Shown piece after piece: positions 1-9,131 of a DNA stretch of 64,000 nucleotides (the stretch's first letter is position 1; each line of letters starts with the position of its first letter). The translations under genes and the position numbers were made by a program. The stretch is from Prevotella sp. HJM029 (lineage in GTDB: Bacteria; Bacteroidota; Bacteroidia; Bacteroidales; Bacteroidaceae), in NCBI RefSeq assembly GCF_000599605.1, contig NZ_AZHT01000177.1, positions 20,668 to 84,667 of the forward strand. Reading direction: 5' to 3'. Under the pieces are notes generated by a model. The model ran no database searches. It was given only the letters and a program-made list of their open reading frames with translations, and was not told the DNA's origin.

Positions 1-472
1 AACGGGGTGCATCCTGACTGTGTTTGAGGGGCGTCTTGAGGTCTTGCACCAAGCTTCCACCCAAGGCAATGGCCATGGTTTGCAGGCCACGGCAGGTGCC
101 CAAGATGGGAATCTGGCGGTTGAAAGCCAGACGCGTGAGCAACAATTCGGGTAAATCGCGTGTGGGATTGATGGTATGTAGCTCTTTTTCAGGCTGTTCG
201 CCATACCATAAAGGGTTGTAGTCGGCACCGCCCGTGAGCACCAACCCATCGATTCCTTCGAGCATGTTAATCAACACTTCGGCATCATCGACTGGTGGAA
301 GCACCACCGGAACACCGCCTGCACGCACAATCTGATCGCAATAGACGCGTCGAAGTGTGAGGTCGATGTCGGCTGTGTTGGCCGAAATACCAATCAAAGG
401 GCGCGACTGTGCCTCGGGAAAATGAGCATAGATGTTGTCGAGGTGCGCCTGGAGGTGGAAGGGATTATTCAT
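1..472 (-). CDS. Class I glutamine amidotransferase-like hydrolase (peptidase C26), 3' end outside window
   Basis: The first ~157 residues read from an ATG and run off the left edge of the window. Visible are an early GISANT segment, a VLTGGADYNP segment typical of gamma-glutamyl-gamma-aminobutyrate hydrolase (PuuD-like, C26) proteins, and the nucleophile elbow GTCRGLQ with its Cys. The catalytic His and Glu should lie further on and cannot be checked. Family members remove a gamma-glutamyl group from an amide in the cytoplasm. The lrp-type regulator ends 24 bases upstream of this start on the same strand, so co-transcription is likely. The substrate is unknown. Confidence 0.85.
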   Translation of the reverse strand, partial: MNNPFHLQAHLDNIYAHFPEAQSRPLIGISANTADIDLTLRRVYCDQIVRAGGVPVVLPPVDDAEVLINMLEGIDGLVLTGGADYNPLWYGEQPEKELHTINPTRDLPELLLTRLAFNRQIPILGTCRGLQTMAIALGGSLVQDLKTPLKHSQDAPR

Positions 473-496
473 GTCTCGAATGTTTATGAAAAAATA

Positions 497-967
497 TTAC
501 TTCTCGTCTGCTATCTGAATAGGAAGCTCGCGCCGTATGCTTTCGTCTAAACAAACTAACGTTTCGGTTGAAACAACGCCCGCAATGGTCTGCACTTGCG
601 TATTGAGCAGAGACATGAGGTGGGCATTGTCGTGGGCATAAAGCTTCAGTAAGATGTCGTAAGAGCCTGTAACACAGTGACATTCCACGACCTCTGGAAT
701 GGCTTTCAAGTCTTCAACCACATGAGGATAGCACTTGCTATGCTCCAAATGCACGCCTACATAGGTGAGAAGGGCGTAGCCTAAGTACACCGGATTGACA
801 TCAAAACTGCTGCCAAGTATGATGTGATTGTCGATAAGGCGTTGTACACGTTGATGCACTGCCGCACGAGAAACCTTGCATAATGCTGCGACTTCTTTGA
901 AAGGAACGCGCGCATTGTCTGATAGAATGCGCAAAATCTTACGGTCGAGCTGGTCTATCTTTTCCAT
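497..967 (-). CDS. Lrp/AsnC family transcriptional regulator
   Basis: The 156-residue product has the usual Lrp/AsnC length. Residues 4-60 form the N-terminal winged helix-turn-helix, opening with IDQLDRKILRILSDNAR and with the recognition helix around VSRAAVHQRVQRL. Residues ~65-150 form the alpha/beta ligand-binding (RAM) domain, with VVECHCVTGSYDILLKLYA in its middle. Such proteins are amino-acid-responsive oligomeric DNA-binding regulators. The gene is followed closely by the C26 amidotransferase. A good promoter lies about 255 bases upstream, leaving an unusually long leader. The targets are not evident; the neighbouring amidotransferase is a reasonable first guess. Confidence 0.95.
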   Translation of the reverse strand: MEKIDQLDRKILRILSDNARVPFKEVAALCKVSRAAVHQRVQRLIDNHIILGSSFDVNPVYLGYALLTYVGVHLEHSKCYPHVVEDLKAIPEVVECHCVTGSYDILLKLYAHDNAHLMSLLNTQVQTIAGVVSTETLVCLDESIRRELPIQIADEK

Positions 968-1018
968 TTTTTTTCTTTTTCTTTTGTTAAACCTTAATGG
1001 ATGAATCCTATTCTTTGA

Positions 1019-1215
1019 GGCACATTCGTCAGTGAAAACTCCTTGTTTGGGAGCAAGACTGCGACCTATGCTGGGCTGTCCAACGCTCTTTCAAAGTGGC
1101 ATCTCTCCCTGTTTTGAAAGCCTTACAGGCCTTATCGTGCTTTCAAAAAGAAAGAAAAGGTTGCGCAATGAAAAAGTAATGCTGTCCAAAGCGAGGTTAT
1201 AAAATGCACCTTATT
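1019..1215 (-). promoter_or_regulatory. Structured transcript or long leader upstream of lrp
   Basis: This gene-free stretch lies between a consensus promoter and the lrp regulator. Read on the minus strand, GGTGCATT near the 5' end (from 1210) can pair with AATGTGCC ending at 1019, giving a closing stem of 8 pairs including two G-U. Inside, three segments compete. TTTTTGAAAGC (1149-1139) pairs with GCTTTCAAAAC (1121-1111), and that same segment also pairs with TTTGAAAGAGC (1095-1085). No T-run terminator is visible. It could be an attenuator-like leader or a separate small RNA of about 190 nt. Confidence 0.4.
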
Positions 1216-1221
1216 TAGAAG

Positions 1222-1252
1222 CAAATGTAAGGATTATAATTGAATTGCGCAA
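1222..1252 (-). promoter_or_regulatory. Bacteroidales-type promoter for lrp or leader RNA
   Basis: On the minus strand TTG is followed by 20 bases and then TACATTTG, matching the TTG/TAnnTTTG pattern of the Bacteroidales primary sigma factor. Predicted transcription starts near 1215, about 250 bases before the lrp start codon. Confidence 0.6.
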
Positions 1253-1414
1253 TAAAAAACACCGCTTATGCACTTTTTAAGCATTTTTTTCCACGAAAAA
1301 GGAAATAACAAGCCTTTAAAAAAGGTTAAGAATAGGAGAAAACCCCTCCTGCTTTCGTTTTCGAAATGTGCGCAATGGTTTCTCTGTTGCTCTGCCACTC
1401 CCTCGAAAAATGTG

Positions 1415-1423
1415 TAAATTTGC
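1415..1423 (+). promoter_or_regulatory. Promoter -7 element of the deleted ATPase gene
   Basis: TAAATTTGC matches the -7 box. It sits about 20 bases before an ATG that opens an 11-codon relic. No convincing -33 box is at the right distance. Confidence 0.4.
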
Positions 1424-1441
1424 AGGAAAGAATAGGTTGGA

Positions 1442-1752
1442 ATGGAACGAAAAGCCTTTCAGTTATTAGCGCAATAGAAAGCGAATGAGCAGTGCAAACC
1501 CTTGATTTTGTGGTGCAAACGCCTCTGCGAACGATACCTATAGAGGTGAAAGCTGAAGAGAATGTGCGTGCAAAATCGTTGAAAACCTATGTTGAGAGGC
1601 ATCCCGAATACGGGCTTAAAGGCCTGCGTATCAGCATGCTTGGCTATGAAAATCAAACGTGGATGGAGAATATTCCGCTCTATGGCATTCAGAAATATTT
1701 TGCGTCGTGCGCACCCCAAGCACCCTTTTCACTCCGCAAAGCGTGTGAGTAG
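1442..1752 (+). pseudogene. Internally deleted AAA ATPase (DUF4143 type): both ends remain
   Basis: The 3' part, open from about 1489 with a possible GTG at 1492, encodes LDFVVQ, IPIEVKAEENVRAKSL, GLKGLRISM and a WMENIPLYGI-type ending. These are the hallmark C-terminus of the Bacteroidota AAA ATPases with a DUF4143 domain, which are normally about 400 residues. Just upstream a separate ATG opens MERKAFQLLAQ and then TAG, which resembles how these proteins begin. It is in a different frame from the 3' part and sits behind a -7 box. The simplest reading is one large internal deletion that removed the P-loop and most of the protein. The remnant has no likely function. Confidence 0.7.
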
Positions 1753-1799
1753 CGTTGCCATGCCGGCGGTGATCGGAGGGTAGAGATGTGGGGATGGGG

Positions 1800-3248
1800 C
1801 TATGCGGCGGTGCAGAGATAGTGGGTGTAGAGTGCAAAGTTCCAGCAAAAGAGGAAGAGGGTGAGGATGAGAAGGAGCGTGCGGAGCAGACGATGCCAGC
1901 GACGTTGCGTGGCCGTTTGGCGCAACAGGTAGGCGTAGGCGATGGGAATGACGAAGAGCCAATGGGCACCCATGATGTAAACCTCGTTCAGCCCAAAGCC
2001 CAAGCCCATGTGGATAGCCATGTCGAACGCCCAAAACGAGAGGGCAAGCCACAACAGACGGTGGCGCCGACCCGCCCAGATGCCCCACAGAAACAGCAGT
2101 GCCACGAGCCCTTCGACCACGTAGTTGAGGGCGTAACGATAGGGCACAAAGAGCGGACGGGCGCGCAACGTGTCTTGCAAGAGGTGGTCTTCGTGCAGCT
2201 GAATCGACTCACCCATGAGATTGTCCACCGTCGACTGCCAACGCGAAGTGGTGCCGTCGGTCCACTGGGTGAACTCACCTTTGCCCATGGGTTGCCCCTT
2301 GTGGCGGTTCCAAGGCTGTTTGTGGTCGGCCATATATTGCTGGTGTGCCTGCCGTTTGATGGCCTGTTGAATGGCGCGTTTGATGGCCGTGGTATCGGTG
2401 AGATGCGTGGTATCGCGCACGGCCTGTGCGATTTTGGCATGTGCAGCAGCCACCTCGGCCTTGCGTTTTTGGTTTTTGATGTATTGCGAGGGGCGTTCAT
2501 AATGGTTCCATTCTATGCGTGCCGCGCCCCACATCAGCAGCGATGGCAGCGCAATGGCCAAGCAGAGGTTGGCCGGATGCCAGAATTTTCGTCCGTTGAC
2601 CCACGCATTGGCCATGAAAATCTTGATGCCGTTGTTGAGCGAGATGCCCGCCGTGACGATGAAAAACAAGATGGTTTGCCACTTGGTGAACGGCTGTCCC
2701 TGCTGCATTTTTCGCCCCGCCACCCACAACGTGAGCAGCAACATGAACATCGAAAAGCAGAAATGGTCGGGCACACTCACCGAAACCATGACATAGGCCA
2801 TGCTCATGAAAAAAGCCGACAGCAGTGAAGCGTCGAGGCGTTGCACCCCAATGACTTGCACCATGAGGCGATAGAGGAACAGGATGCTGTAGAAAGCGCA
2901 GAACACCAGCATGCAGCCCACGATGAAAGGAGCCATGTTGAGCCCCGTGATGGCCATGAGTGCTTGGTTGAGTTGTGCGGCAGGAAGCATGAAAAATGCC
3001 AACAACGGATGACGATAAATGTTGTAAGCCTGTTCCCATTGCGACACCACGGCGTAGCTCAGTGGGTCGAATCCCGAGATGTGGAACGTGCGAACGAACA
3101 GCTGATGATAGGCTTCGCCCACCTTAGTATATTGGGAAGCGTAGTGAAGGATGACCAAAAGGTTGAGCACCACAGCATAGAATGCCGCAGCGAGCGCCAT
3201 CCCTCGTTCGTCTTTTTTGATGCGGAAAATGCCAAAAATATGTTTCAT
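1800..3248 (-). CDS. Polytopic membrane protein of unknown function (DUF6080-like)
   Basis: The 482-residue protein has about ten hydrophobic segments in two blocks (roughly residues 15-260 and 390-480). Between them is a hydrophilic, Lys/Gln/His-rich stretch that includes ALQQAIKRQAHQQYMADHK-like sequence. I place the start at the Met of MKHIFGIFRIKKDE because the longer reading frame would run back into ispF. It lies 49 bases downstream of ispF on the same strand and is probably co-transcribed. It looks like the Bacteroidales family labelled DUF6080; I recall the label but cannot verify it. No catalytic motif is visible and the role is unknown. Confidence 0.8.
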   Translation of the reverse strand: MKHIFGIFRIKKDERGMALAAAFYAVVLNLLVILHYASQYTKVGEAYHQLFVRTFHISGFDPLSYAVVSQWEQAYNIYRHPLLAFFMLPAAQLNQALMAITGLNMAPFIVGCMLVFCAFYSILFLYRLMVQVIGVQRLDASLLSAFFMSMAYVMVSVSVPDHFCFSMFMLLLTLWVAGRKMQQGQPFTKWQTILFFIVTAGISLNNGIKIFMANAWVNGRKFWHPANLCLAIALPSLLMWGAARIEWNHYERPSQYIKNQKRKAEVAAAHAKIAQAVRDTTHLTDTTAIKRAIQQAIKRQAHQQYMADHKQPWNRHKGQPMGKGEFTQWTDGTTSRWQSTVDNLMGESIQLHEDHLLQDTLRARPLFVPYRYALNYVVEGLVALLFLWGIWAGRRHRLLWLALSFWAFDMAIHMGLGFGLNEVYIMGAHWLFVIPIAYAYLLRQTATQRRWHRLLRTLLLILTLFLFCWNFALYTHYLCTAA

Positions 3249-3297
3249 CTTGCCTTTGTTGGCCTGCAAAATTAAGAAAAAGAACCGAGAAACGGCT

Positions 3298-3771
3298 TTA
3301 TTTCTCGATGAGACATACGGCATAGGCCGACATACCTTCCTCGCGCCCCGTGAACCCTAAGTGCTCGGTGGTGGTGGCTTTGATGGAGATTTGGTCTTCG
3401 TCGATGCCCATCACCTGCGCCAAACACGCACGCATGGCCGGCACATGGGGATTGATTTTGGGTCGTTCGGCGCAGAGGGTTGCGTCGATGTTGCCAATGT
3501 GGTAGCCCTTTTCGGCCAGCAGGTCGACGACACCTTTAAGGATGATTTTACTGTCCATGTTGAGCGTTTTGTCGCTCGTGTCGGGAAAATGATAGCCGAT
3601 GTCGCGCAGATTGGCTGCGCCAAGGAGGGCGTCGCTGATGGCATGCACGAGCACATCGGCGTCGCTATGACCCTGCAACCCCATGCTATGCGGAATTTTG
3701 ATGCCGCCCAACCACAGGTCGCGGCCTTCAACTAACTGGTGGACATCGAAGCCCATTCCTACTCTTATCAT
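3298..3771 (-). CDS. ispF: 2-C-methyl-D-erythritol 2,4-cyclodiphosphate synthase
   Basis: IspF makes the cyclic diphosphate intermediate of the non-mevalonate (MEP) isoprenoid pathway in the cytoplasm. At 157 residues it has the family length. The metal ligands are visible as Asp9 and His11 in GMGFDVHQ and His43 in HSDADVLVHAISDALLGA. The conserved C-terminal block ISIKATTTEHLGFTGREEG is present. It lies about 200 bases beyond porV and 49 bases before the membrane protein gene, all on one strand. Nothing is missing and the identification is secure. Confidence 0.98.
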   Translation of the reverse strand: MIRVGMGFDVHQLVEGRDLWLGGIKIPHSMGLQGHSDADVLVHAISDALLGAANLRDIGYHFPDTSDKTLNMDSKIILKGVVDLLAEKGYHIGNIDATLCAERPKINPHVPAMRACLAQVMGIDEDQISIKATTTEHLGFTGREEGMSAYAVCLIEK

Positions 3772-3973
3772 ATTGGTTGTTTTTGAATGTCAATGTGTTT
3801 GTGTGCCCATCTGCACGAGATTGCTCAGCAAAGTGGCGTGGTTTGCAGGGCTATAGCCTTGCTTTCTCAGGTCGAGCGAGGCGCAAAGGTTGCTGTGCAT
3901 GCTGCTTTTGCAGGGTGCATCAACCCCATGTGTGGCGCGCATAGCCCTTGTTGTCGTCGCGCAATGAGCGTGA

Positions 3974-5152
3974 CTACCGCCGGAAAAGGTCCTTGATGCC
4001 GTCGAAATCGAAGGCCAGCGAGAGGCGCAACGTCTGGTCCAAGGGGTTGCTTTTGGCCGTGGCGATGAGATAGGCCGCGTCTAAAGTGATGCCATGAGTT
4101 TTGAAACCGGCGCCGAGGGTGAGATATTTTCGGTTGCCTTTGTTGGCACTCTCGTGGTGATAGCCCGCACGAACGGCAAACTGGTCGTGGTAAACATACT
4201 CGCCACCAAGACTCCATGAAACCTCTTGCAGTTCCTCTTTCAGTCCGCCGGGCGCATCGCCAAAGCTCTTGAAGATGCCGTTGATGCTCGACACATCGTA
4301 GTAGTCGCGTTGCAAGCGGTTGTCGAAATCGGTGGGAAGTTCGTTGTCGCGCTGAATGGGGCGTGTGGGAACGAGCAGTTTGTTGGCATCCACGGCCACC
4401 GAAAAGCGGTTGTATTCGTCGATGGGCACCATCAAAGCGCCGCCCAAACGCAGGTTGGTGGGGATGAATTCGCTGTTGTCATCGCTGCTGAAATTAATCT
4501 TACTGCCGATGTTAGAGATGTTCATGCCCAAGCCTAATTGGCACTCGCGCTGCCCCATCGTGATGTAGTTTTGATAGTAAAGGGCGAGGTCGGCGGCAAA
4601 AGCACTGCCGGGCTGGGTGGCATCGCTATAATCATAGGTGAGGTCGGAGTGGATATAACGCACGGCAGCCGCGATAGAAAAGCGCTCGCTGAGCATCAAA
4701 GCGTAGCCCACATCGAACGACATCTCGTGGGGATGGATGGTGGGAATGGCGCCCGTCGAGCCGCTATGGGGCAGTTCCACCTCGCCCATGTTGAAATAAC
4801 GCAGTGAGGTTGACACGGCACTGTAGTTGCCGATGCGATAAAATCCCGTGAGGTTGGCCAAATACATGTCGTTGACCAAGCGGCGCAACCATGGTGTATA
4901 GTTGAGCGAAACGCCCGCCCGACTGATGTTGAACGGATATTTTGCGGGGTTCCAATATTGCGCATTCACGTCGGGATCGGTGGCTACACCCACGTCACCC
5001 ATGCCGGCTGCTCGGGCATCGGGGGCGATGGTCTGCGACGTTACGGCCGTGTAGACAGGGTTGAAAATCGTTTCTTTGATGGATTGCGCCGCTATCTGTG
5101 GGCTGAAACCAGCCAGCATGAGGGCGACGAGCATCGTTGTTTTTACTTTCAT
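3974..5152 (-). CDS. porV: Type IX secretion outer-membrane protein PorV (LptO)
   Basis: The 392-residue product has a signal peptide (MKVKTTMLVALMLAGFSPQIAAQ), then a beta-barrel with the FadL-like start DARAAGMGDVGVATDPDVNAQYWNPAKY that marks PorV. It ends in alternating hydrophobic strands (LRLSLAFDFDGIKDLF). In Porphyromonas, PorV is the shuttle that collects secreted cargo by its C-terminal domain and brings it to the PorU sortase. I chose the Met of MKVKTT over one 24 bases upstream because it puts the signal peptide at the N-terminus. porU lies 38 bases upstream on the same strand, the same order as known porU-porV pairs. Confidence 0.95.
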   Translation of the reverse strand: MKVKTTMLVALMLAGFSPQIAAQSIKETIFNPVYTAVTSQTIAPDARAAGMGDVGVATDPDVNAQYWNPAKYPFNISRAGVSLNYTPWLRRLVNDMYLANLTGFYRIGNYSAVSTSLRYFNMGEVELPHSGSTGAIPTIHPHEMSFDVGYALMLSERFSIAAAVRYIHSDLTYDYSDATQPGSAFAADLALYYQNYITMGQRECQLGLGMNISNIGSKINFSSDDNSEFIPTNLRLGGALMVPIDEYNRFSVAVDANKLLVPTRPIQRDNELPTDFDNRLQRDYYDVSSINGIFKSFGDAPGGLKEELQEVSWSLGGEYVYHDQFAVRAGYHHESANKGNRKYLTLGAGFKTHGITLDAAYLIATAKSNPLDQTLRLSLAFDFDGIKDLFRR

Positions 5153-5190
5153 TGTGTTGCAAATGTGTAATGACATAACGTGTTGGACGT

Positions 5191-8100
5191 TTATTTATTG
5201 CCCGCAACGAGCAATTTCAGGGTTTTCGTTTCGTGGGTGTTGCCGCCATTGACGAGGCGCACGCGGCAGAGATAGAGCCCCGGTGGCAAGCGACTTCCGC
5301 CTTGCATCGTGAGGGAATAGTCGATGGTGTAGACGGCGTGGGCGGGCGTGGCCTGCTCGATGTGGTGCCACAGGGGGCGGCCTACGAGGTCGAAGACGCT
5401 GATTTCTATCGACAGGGGGGTGCCTATCTGGTCGTGTTCGATGCGGAACTGCGTGTGGTTTCGGGCTGGATTTTCGGATAGCTGCACGCTGATGAGGTGG
5501 GGTTCCATGTGGCTGTCGACGACGAAGTCGAGCGTGGTGACCGACGAATTGTTTTGCACATCCCACGCGCGGAACTGCAATCGGTGGCGGCCTTCGCTGA
5601 GTTGGGGCAGCTGGAAAGTCACCGTTCCCGAGGTATAGCTGCCGATGTCGAACTGGAAATGGTCGTTGAGGTTGTAGGTTTGCTGCGGTTCGCCGTCGAC
5701 AATGAGTGCCAAGTTGTGGCCAATGCCACTGCCCGTGACGTTGATGCCGTCGCTATCGTGGAGCGATGCCACAAACATTGGCGTGGCATTCACACGGTCG
5801 CCCGACCGGAAGCCGGGGTGGTTGAGGTAGCAAGTGATAGTGGGTCCCGTGCCATCGGTAGCATTGGGCACCGAACCGCCTACGGTGAACTGCTGCGATT
5901 GCCCATTCACCGTGAGCTGTTGGCTGTCGTCGGTGGCGAAAAGGGTGATGAGACCTTGCCCGTTGCTGTAGCGAATGTCGCGCGGAACAGCAAAGGTGAA
6001 GGCAAATTTTCCGGCGCGAACGCTGTCCGTTCCCGTGAAAATCACTGTCTGGCGGTCGGTATATTGGAAGGCAGTATCGGCCTCTGTGGGGTCGTTTAAA
6101 CGGCAAGTCACGCGTTCGGGTGCATCGCGTACCACGAGCGTAGATAGGCCTTTGAACTGCGGTTGGCCGTCGATGTGGCCCACGATGCGCACCACACTGC
6201 CTGCCTTGAGCATGGGCATTGTGCCGCTGTGGGTCGCTATGCCGGCAATCGAATCGACCACCATTTGCTGCCGGGGCAGGTTTAAACGCAGGGCAGGGTC
6301 GCCCAAAAGGGCATATTGCAGCTTGTTGGTTGTGCGGTCTTTGCCCGTGGTAATCATCTCGGCGAGTGCCAACTGGTGGGCTTCTCCGAGGGTGTTGAGG
6401 CGGCCGTTGGTGGTGTTCAGCACGTGTTTGAGATAGGCCATATTGAGCATTTTGTTGTAACGGGCATAGACGGTGCGTGTGGTTCCGAAGAAAGCCACTG
6501 CGCCTCCGTGGGCGTTTCGCACGGCCGTTTCGCCCACGGTGGGTGCCAAACCGTCGAAAGGAGCAATGTCACACGAGGCCGTTATCCACAGCGGCAGATG
6601 GCGATGGTTGAAGGTTGCGAAGTCGTTGCGGTTGAGAACGCCCTCATGGGAGAGCTGCACCTCGGAGCCATGACCGGCATAATCCATGATGAGGGCACCG
6701 CGTTGTTGCTGCTCGATGATGGCTTTTCGCACGTCGGGATAGCTATTTCCCGTGGTCGAGGTCTGGCGTTTGTAGGCGTCCCACATCACCTTTTTCACAT
6801 AGAGTGCGGGGTGTTGCTGGGCAACGGCATCGGCAACGTCGTTGGCATCGTCCATATGTAGGTTCTGATTGCCGTCATCGCCCATGAAAAGCAAGGTGTT
6901 TTGCCATGCGCCGGCATCAGCGTTTTCGGCATAGCGAATGGTTTTATCGACCATCGTTCGGGCCTCTTCGGGGGTGGAAACAGGGAAACGTCCCACGCCA
7001 ATATCGGGGATATCGTGGGTCTGAAGCGCACCACCTTCGCCGTCATCCAACAGCCCTAAGAAGGTATCGCTCACGTAACATTCGATGGCATTGAACGAGT
7101 TTTCGCTCTCGTAGCACAACAGGTAGTCGTCGGCCTGCAGCTGCTTCGCGGCCGTTGTGCGCAGCCGATTGTCCCAAAGACAGTCGCCAAAGAGCAGCAA
7201 ATAGCGGGGGGCGTCGGCGGGATTGGTGGCGCGATCGTAGAGCATCTTGAGGTAACGGCGGTAGGCATTCACGTCGGGTGTGCCGCTGGAGAACTCGTTA
7301 TAGAGCGCATCGGCCGCCACAATCTTGACGCGAAGGCCATCGTGTTGGGCATGAAAGGCTTTTAAACGCTCGGCTTCGGCCGTGAGTTTGCCCGACGAAG
7401 GCACGATGATGACCATGTCAGCAGGACCATCGCCGTGGAGATTTTGCGGTGAGATGGTGCCGGCGATGGTGGGAATGGGGAAGGCATCGGTGGCTAATTG
7501 TGGCGCAGGGAAGGGGGCATTCCAGGTCATCGACACATAGTCCATCCGGCAAGGGCCGCCCGAAAGGGTGGTGATGCGCACGCGATCGGTGGGCTGGAGC
7601 GTGGGCAACGCATAGACACCTTGCGCCTCGTTGCCCGCGTCATAGGCGTGCAGTTGAATGGAAAGTTGGCCGACGGGCTGGTCGTTCACAGCCACTTCGA
7701 CCACAGATGGAGCACCCGCGCTGACATTTACCGATAGCGTTGCGGTAGTAGCAGCAGGGGGATGGGCAAACGAGAACGTGGCCGTTTGCCCGGCAGGGAT
7801 GGGCGTTTTGTCGTAGAGGTTGCGCCCACCGTGGTACAAAGCATAGCTGTCGTCCTCGATAAGCGTGTGGTAATCGTTGGGCGAGGGGTAGAATTGTTGC
7901 AGAAAATCGGTTTCGTTCATGGTGCGTAGTGGCGCAGATGACTCGGTAAGGAAGTAGTAACCATAATCGGAATAGGGGTTGCGTGTGCGGCGAAGTGCCG
8001 TGGCATCATCCCACGAAACCGTCCCTTTGGCATAGAAAAGATGGCGACCACCCACCACACATTGCGCCACTTCGTGCAGGTCATCGCCCGCAATGAGGTC

Positions 8101-8766
8101 GGCTTCGCGCAACACTTCGTTTTGCAACCAACCGCCATAACCATAGATATGCACCTTATTTATATCGGTGAACCCAGCCTGACGGATGAGCGATTCGCTG
8201 AGTTGATGCACGCCCGTCTCGGCCACTTTGATCTTCACCCAACGCCCTTGTGCCAGCACAGATTGATGGGTATAGCGGTCGGCAGCAGCCACACGGGTAG
8301 ACAAAGGGTTGCGCTGTGCATGGGCAAGCGCACGAGGTTGCGACGTGATGCGCAACATGAAACGCGTCAAAGCGCAATAATGCCCGTCGCGATAAGCATA
8401 GGGAGGGAACGAAACCACCAACATCGGCTGCTTGCGTTGCACCACAATCGTCTGCTCAACCGTGGGCCATGTGGGCGGCAACGCCGTGGTTATCGCCCGA
8501 TAAGCCTGCTGCTGTGGGGGCGAAAGGGGGGCGAACTCGGGGTAAACCACCTCCACCTGGTAGGTGGAATCGTGGTAGTTGGCTGGCAAAGGCATGGCAT
8601 ACGTGAAGCGCGCCAATGCCGAATCGATGTGTAATTGGGTGGACGAGAGGTGGAAAAAGCGTGAGGAAGCGGGCACAGGGAGGATGAAAAGGCAGCAAAA
8701 AACCGTGCATAGCAAGTACTTGACGCACTTACTATGGAGATTTTTTGGTAGATATTGATGGGTCAT
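5191..8766 (-). CDS. porU: Type IX secretion sortase PorU (C25 gingipain-like)
   Basis: PorU is the cell-surface transpeptidase that cuts the C-terminal sorting domain from T9SS cargo and attaches the cargo to anionic LPS. The 1191-residue protein has a signal peptide, a gingipain-type N-domain, and a C25 protease domain at roughly residues 450-800. His699 lies in MDYAGHGSEVQ and the nucleophile Cys732 in ITASCDIAPFDG. The His-Cys spacing of 33 fits this family. Ig-like modules follow. The last ~90 residues resemble a T9SS C-terminal domain (PARNHTQFRI, VFDLVGRPLW, LPPGLYLCRVRL), although PorU itself is known to keep this tail. It heads the porU-porV pair. Confidence 0.95.
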   Translation of the reverse strand: MTHQYLPKNLHSKCVKYLLCTVFCCLFILPVPASSRFFHLSSTQLHIDSALARFTYAMPLPANYHDSTYQVEVVYPEFAPLSPPQQQAYRAITTALPPTWPTVEQTIVVQRKQPMLVVSFPPYAYRDGHYCALTRFMLRITSQPRALAHAQRNPLSTRVAAADRYTHQSVLAQGRWVKIKVAETGVHQLSESLIRQAGFTDINKVHIYGYGGWLQNEVLREADLIAGDDLHEVAQCVVGGRHLFYAKGTVSWDDATALRRTRNPYSDYGYYFLTESSAPLRTMNETDFLQQFYPSPNDYHTLIEDDSYALYHGGRNLYDKTPIPAGQTATFSFAHPPAATTATLSVNVSAGAPSVVEVAVNDQPVGQLSIQLHAYDAGNEAQGVYALPTLQPTDRVRITTLSGGPCRMDYVSMTWNAPFPAPQLATDAFPIPTIAGTISPQNLHGDGPADMVIIVPSSGKLTAEAERLKAFHAQHDGLRVKIVAADALYNEFSSGTPDVNAYRRYLKMLYDRATNPADAPRYLLLFGDCLWDNRLRTTAAKQLQADDYLLCYESENSFNAIECYVSDTFLGLLDDGEGGALQTHDIPDIGVGRFPVSTPEEARTMVDKTIRYAENADAGAWQNTLLFMGDDGNQNLHMDDANDVADAVAQQHPALYVKKVMWDAYKRQTSTTGNSYPDVRKAIIEQQQRGALIMDYAGHGSEVQLSHEGVLNRNDFATFNHRHLPLWITASCDIAPFDGLAPTVGETAVRNAHGGAVAFFGTTRTVYARYNKMLNMAYLKHVLNTTNGRLNTLGEAHQLALAEMITTGKDRTTNKLQYALLGDPALRLNLPRQQMVVDSIAGIATHSGTMPMLKAGSVVRIVGHIDGQPQFKGLSTLVVRDAPERVTCRLNDPTEADTAFQYTDRQTVIFTGTDSVRAGKFAFTFAVPRDIRYSNGQGLITLFATDDSQQLTVNGQSQQFTVGGSVPNATDGTGPTITCYLNHPGFRSGDRVNATPMFVASLHDSDGINVTGSGIGHNLALIVDGEPQQTYNLNDHFQFDIGSYTSGTVTFQLPQLSEGRHRLQFRAWDVQNNSSVTTLDFVVDSHMEPHLISVQLSENPARNHTQFRIEHDQIGTPLSIEISVFDLVGRPLWHHIEQATPAHAVYTIDYSLTMQGGSRLPPGLYLCRVRLVNGGNTHETKTLKLLVAGNK

Positions 8767-8908
8767 GCTACTTCACTCTTTGGTTCATTGTCCCATCCAC
8801 AAACGCTGTAAGTTTGGGGTAGAACGCCTTAAAACAGCCATCCTCATGCGTTTTTGCGATGTGGAACAGGCTATTTTTCCTTTCGTTTGCAAAGATAAAA
8901 GATAATCT

Positions 8909-9010
8909 CCATTTATCTTTGTTTTTTCGGTATAAAGTGACCATTTCAGTTCTTTTCTCACGTTAGTGTAAGAACCATTTATCTTTGCTTTTTCGTTATA
9001 GTGTGACCAT
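8909..9010 (+). repeat. 36-bp direct repeat carrying two -7-like boxes
   Basis: Two 36-base copies (8909-8944 and 8975-9010) share CCATTTATCTTTG, a T-rich run with TTCG, and an ending of TGACCAT. They are 66 bases apart and differ at a few positions. Each contains a perfect plus-strand TATCTTTG (8914 and 8980). No protein gene follows on the plus strand until dsbD at 14 kb. A minus-strand TATCTTTGC (8889-8897) just beside the array may serve porU. Confidence 0.6.
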
Positions 9011-9131
9011 GCAACGGATTCGTTCCTTCATGGGTCGTACCATGGGCAGCCATCAATAAGATTTTTGCTGTGAGTTGGTGCGCACCCATCCCCCATCCCC
9101 CCTTTTATCAAATAGTAATGTCCTCCCTTTG

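Noticed and set aside
1788-2828. 346-residue plus-strand ORF
   Set aside because: Antisense shadow of the membrane protein gene; no domain and atypical composition.
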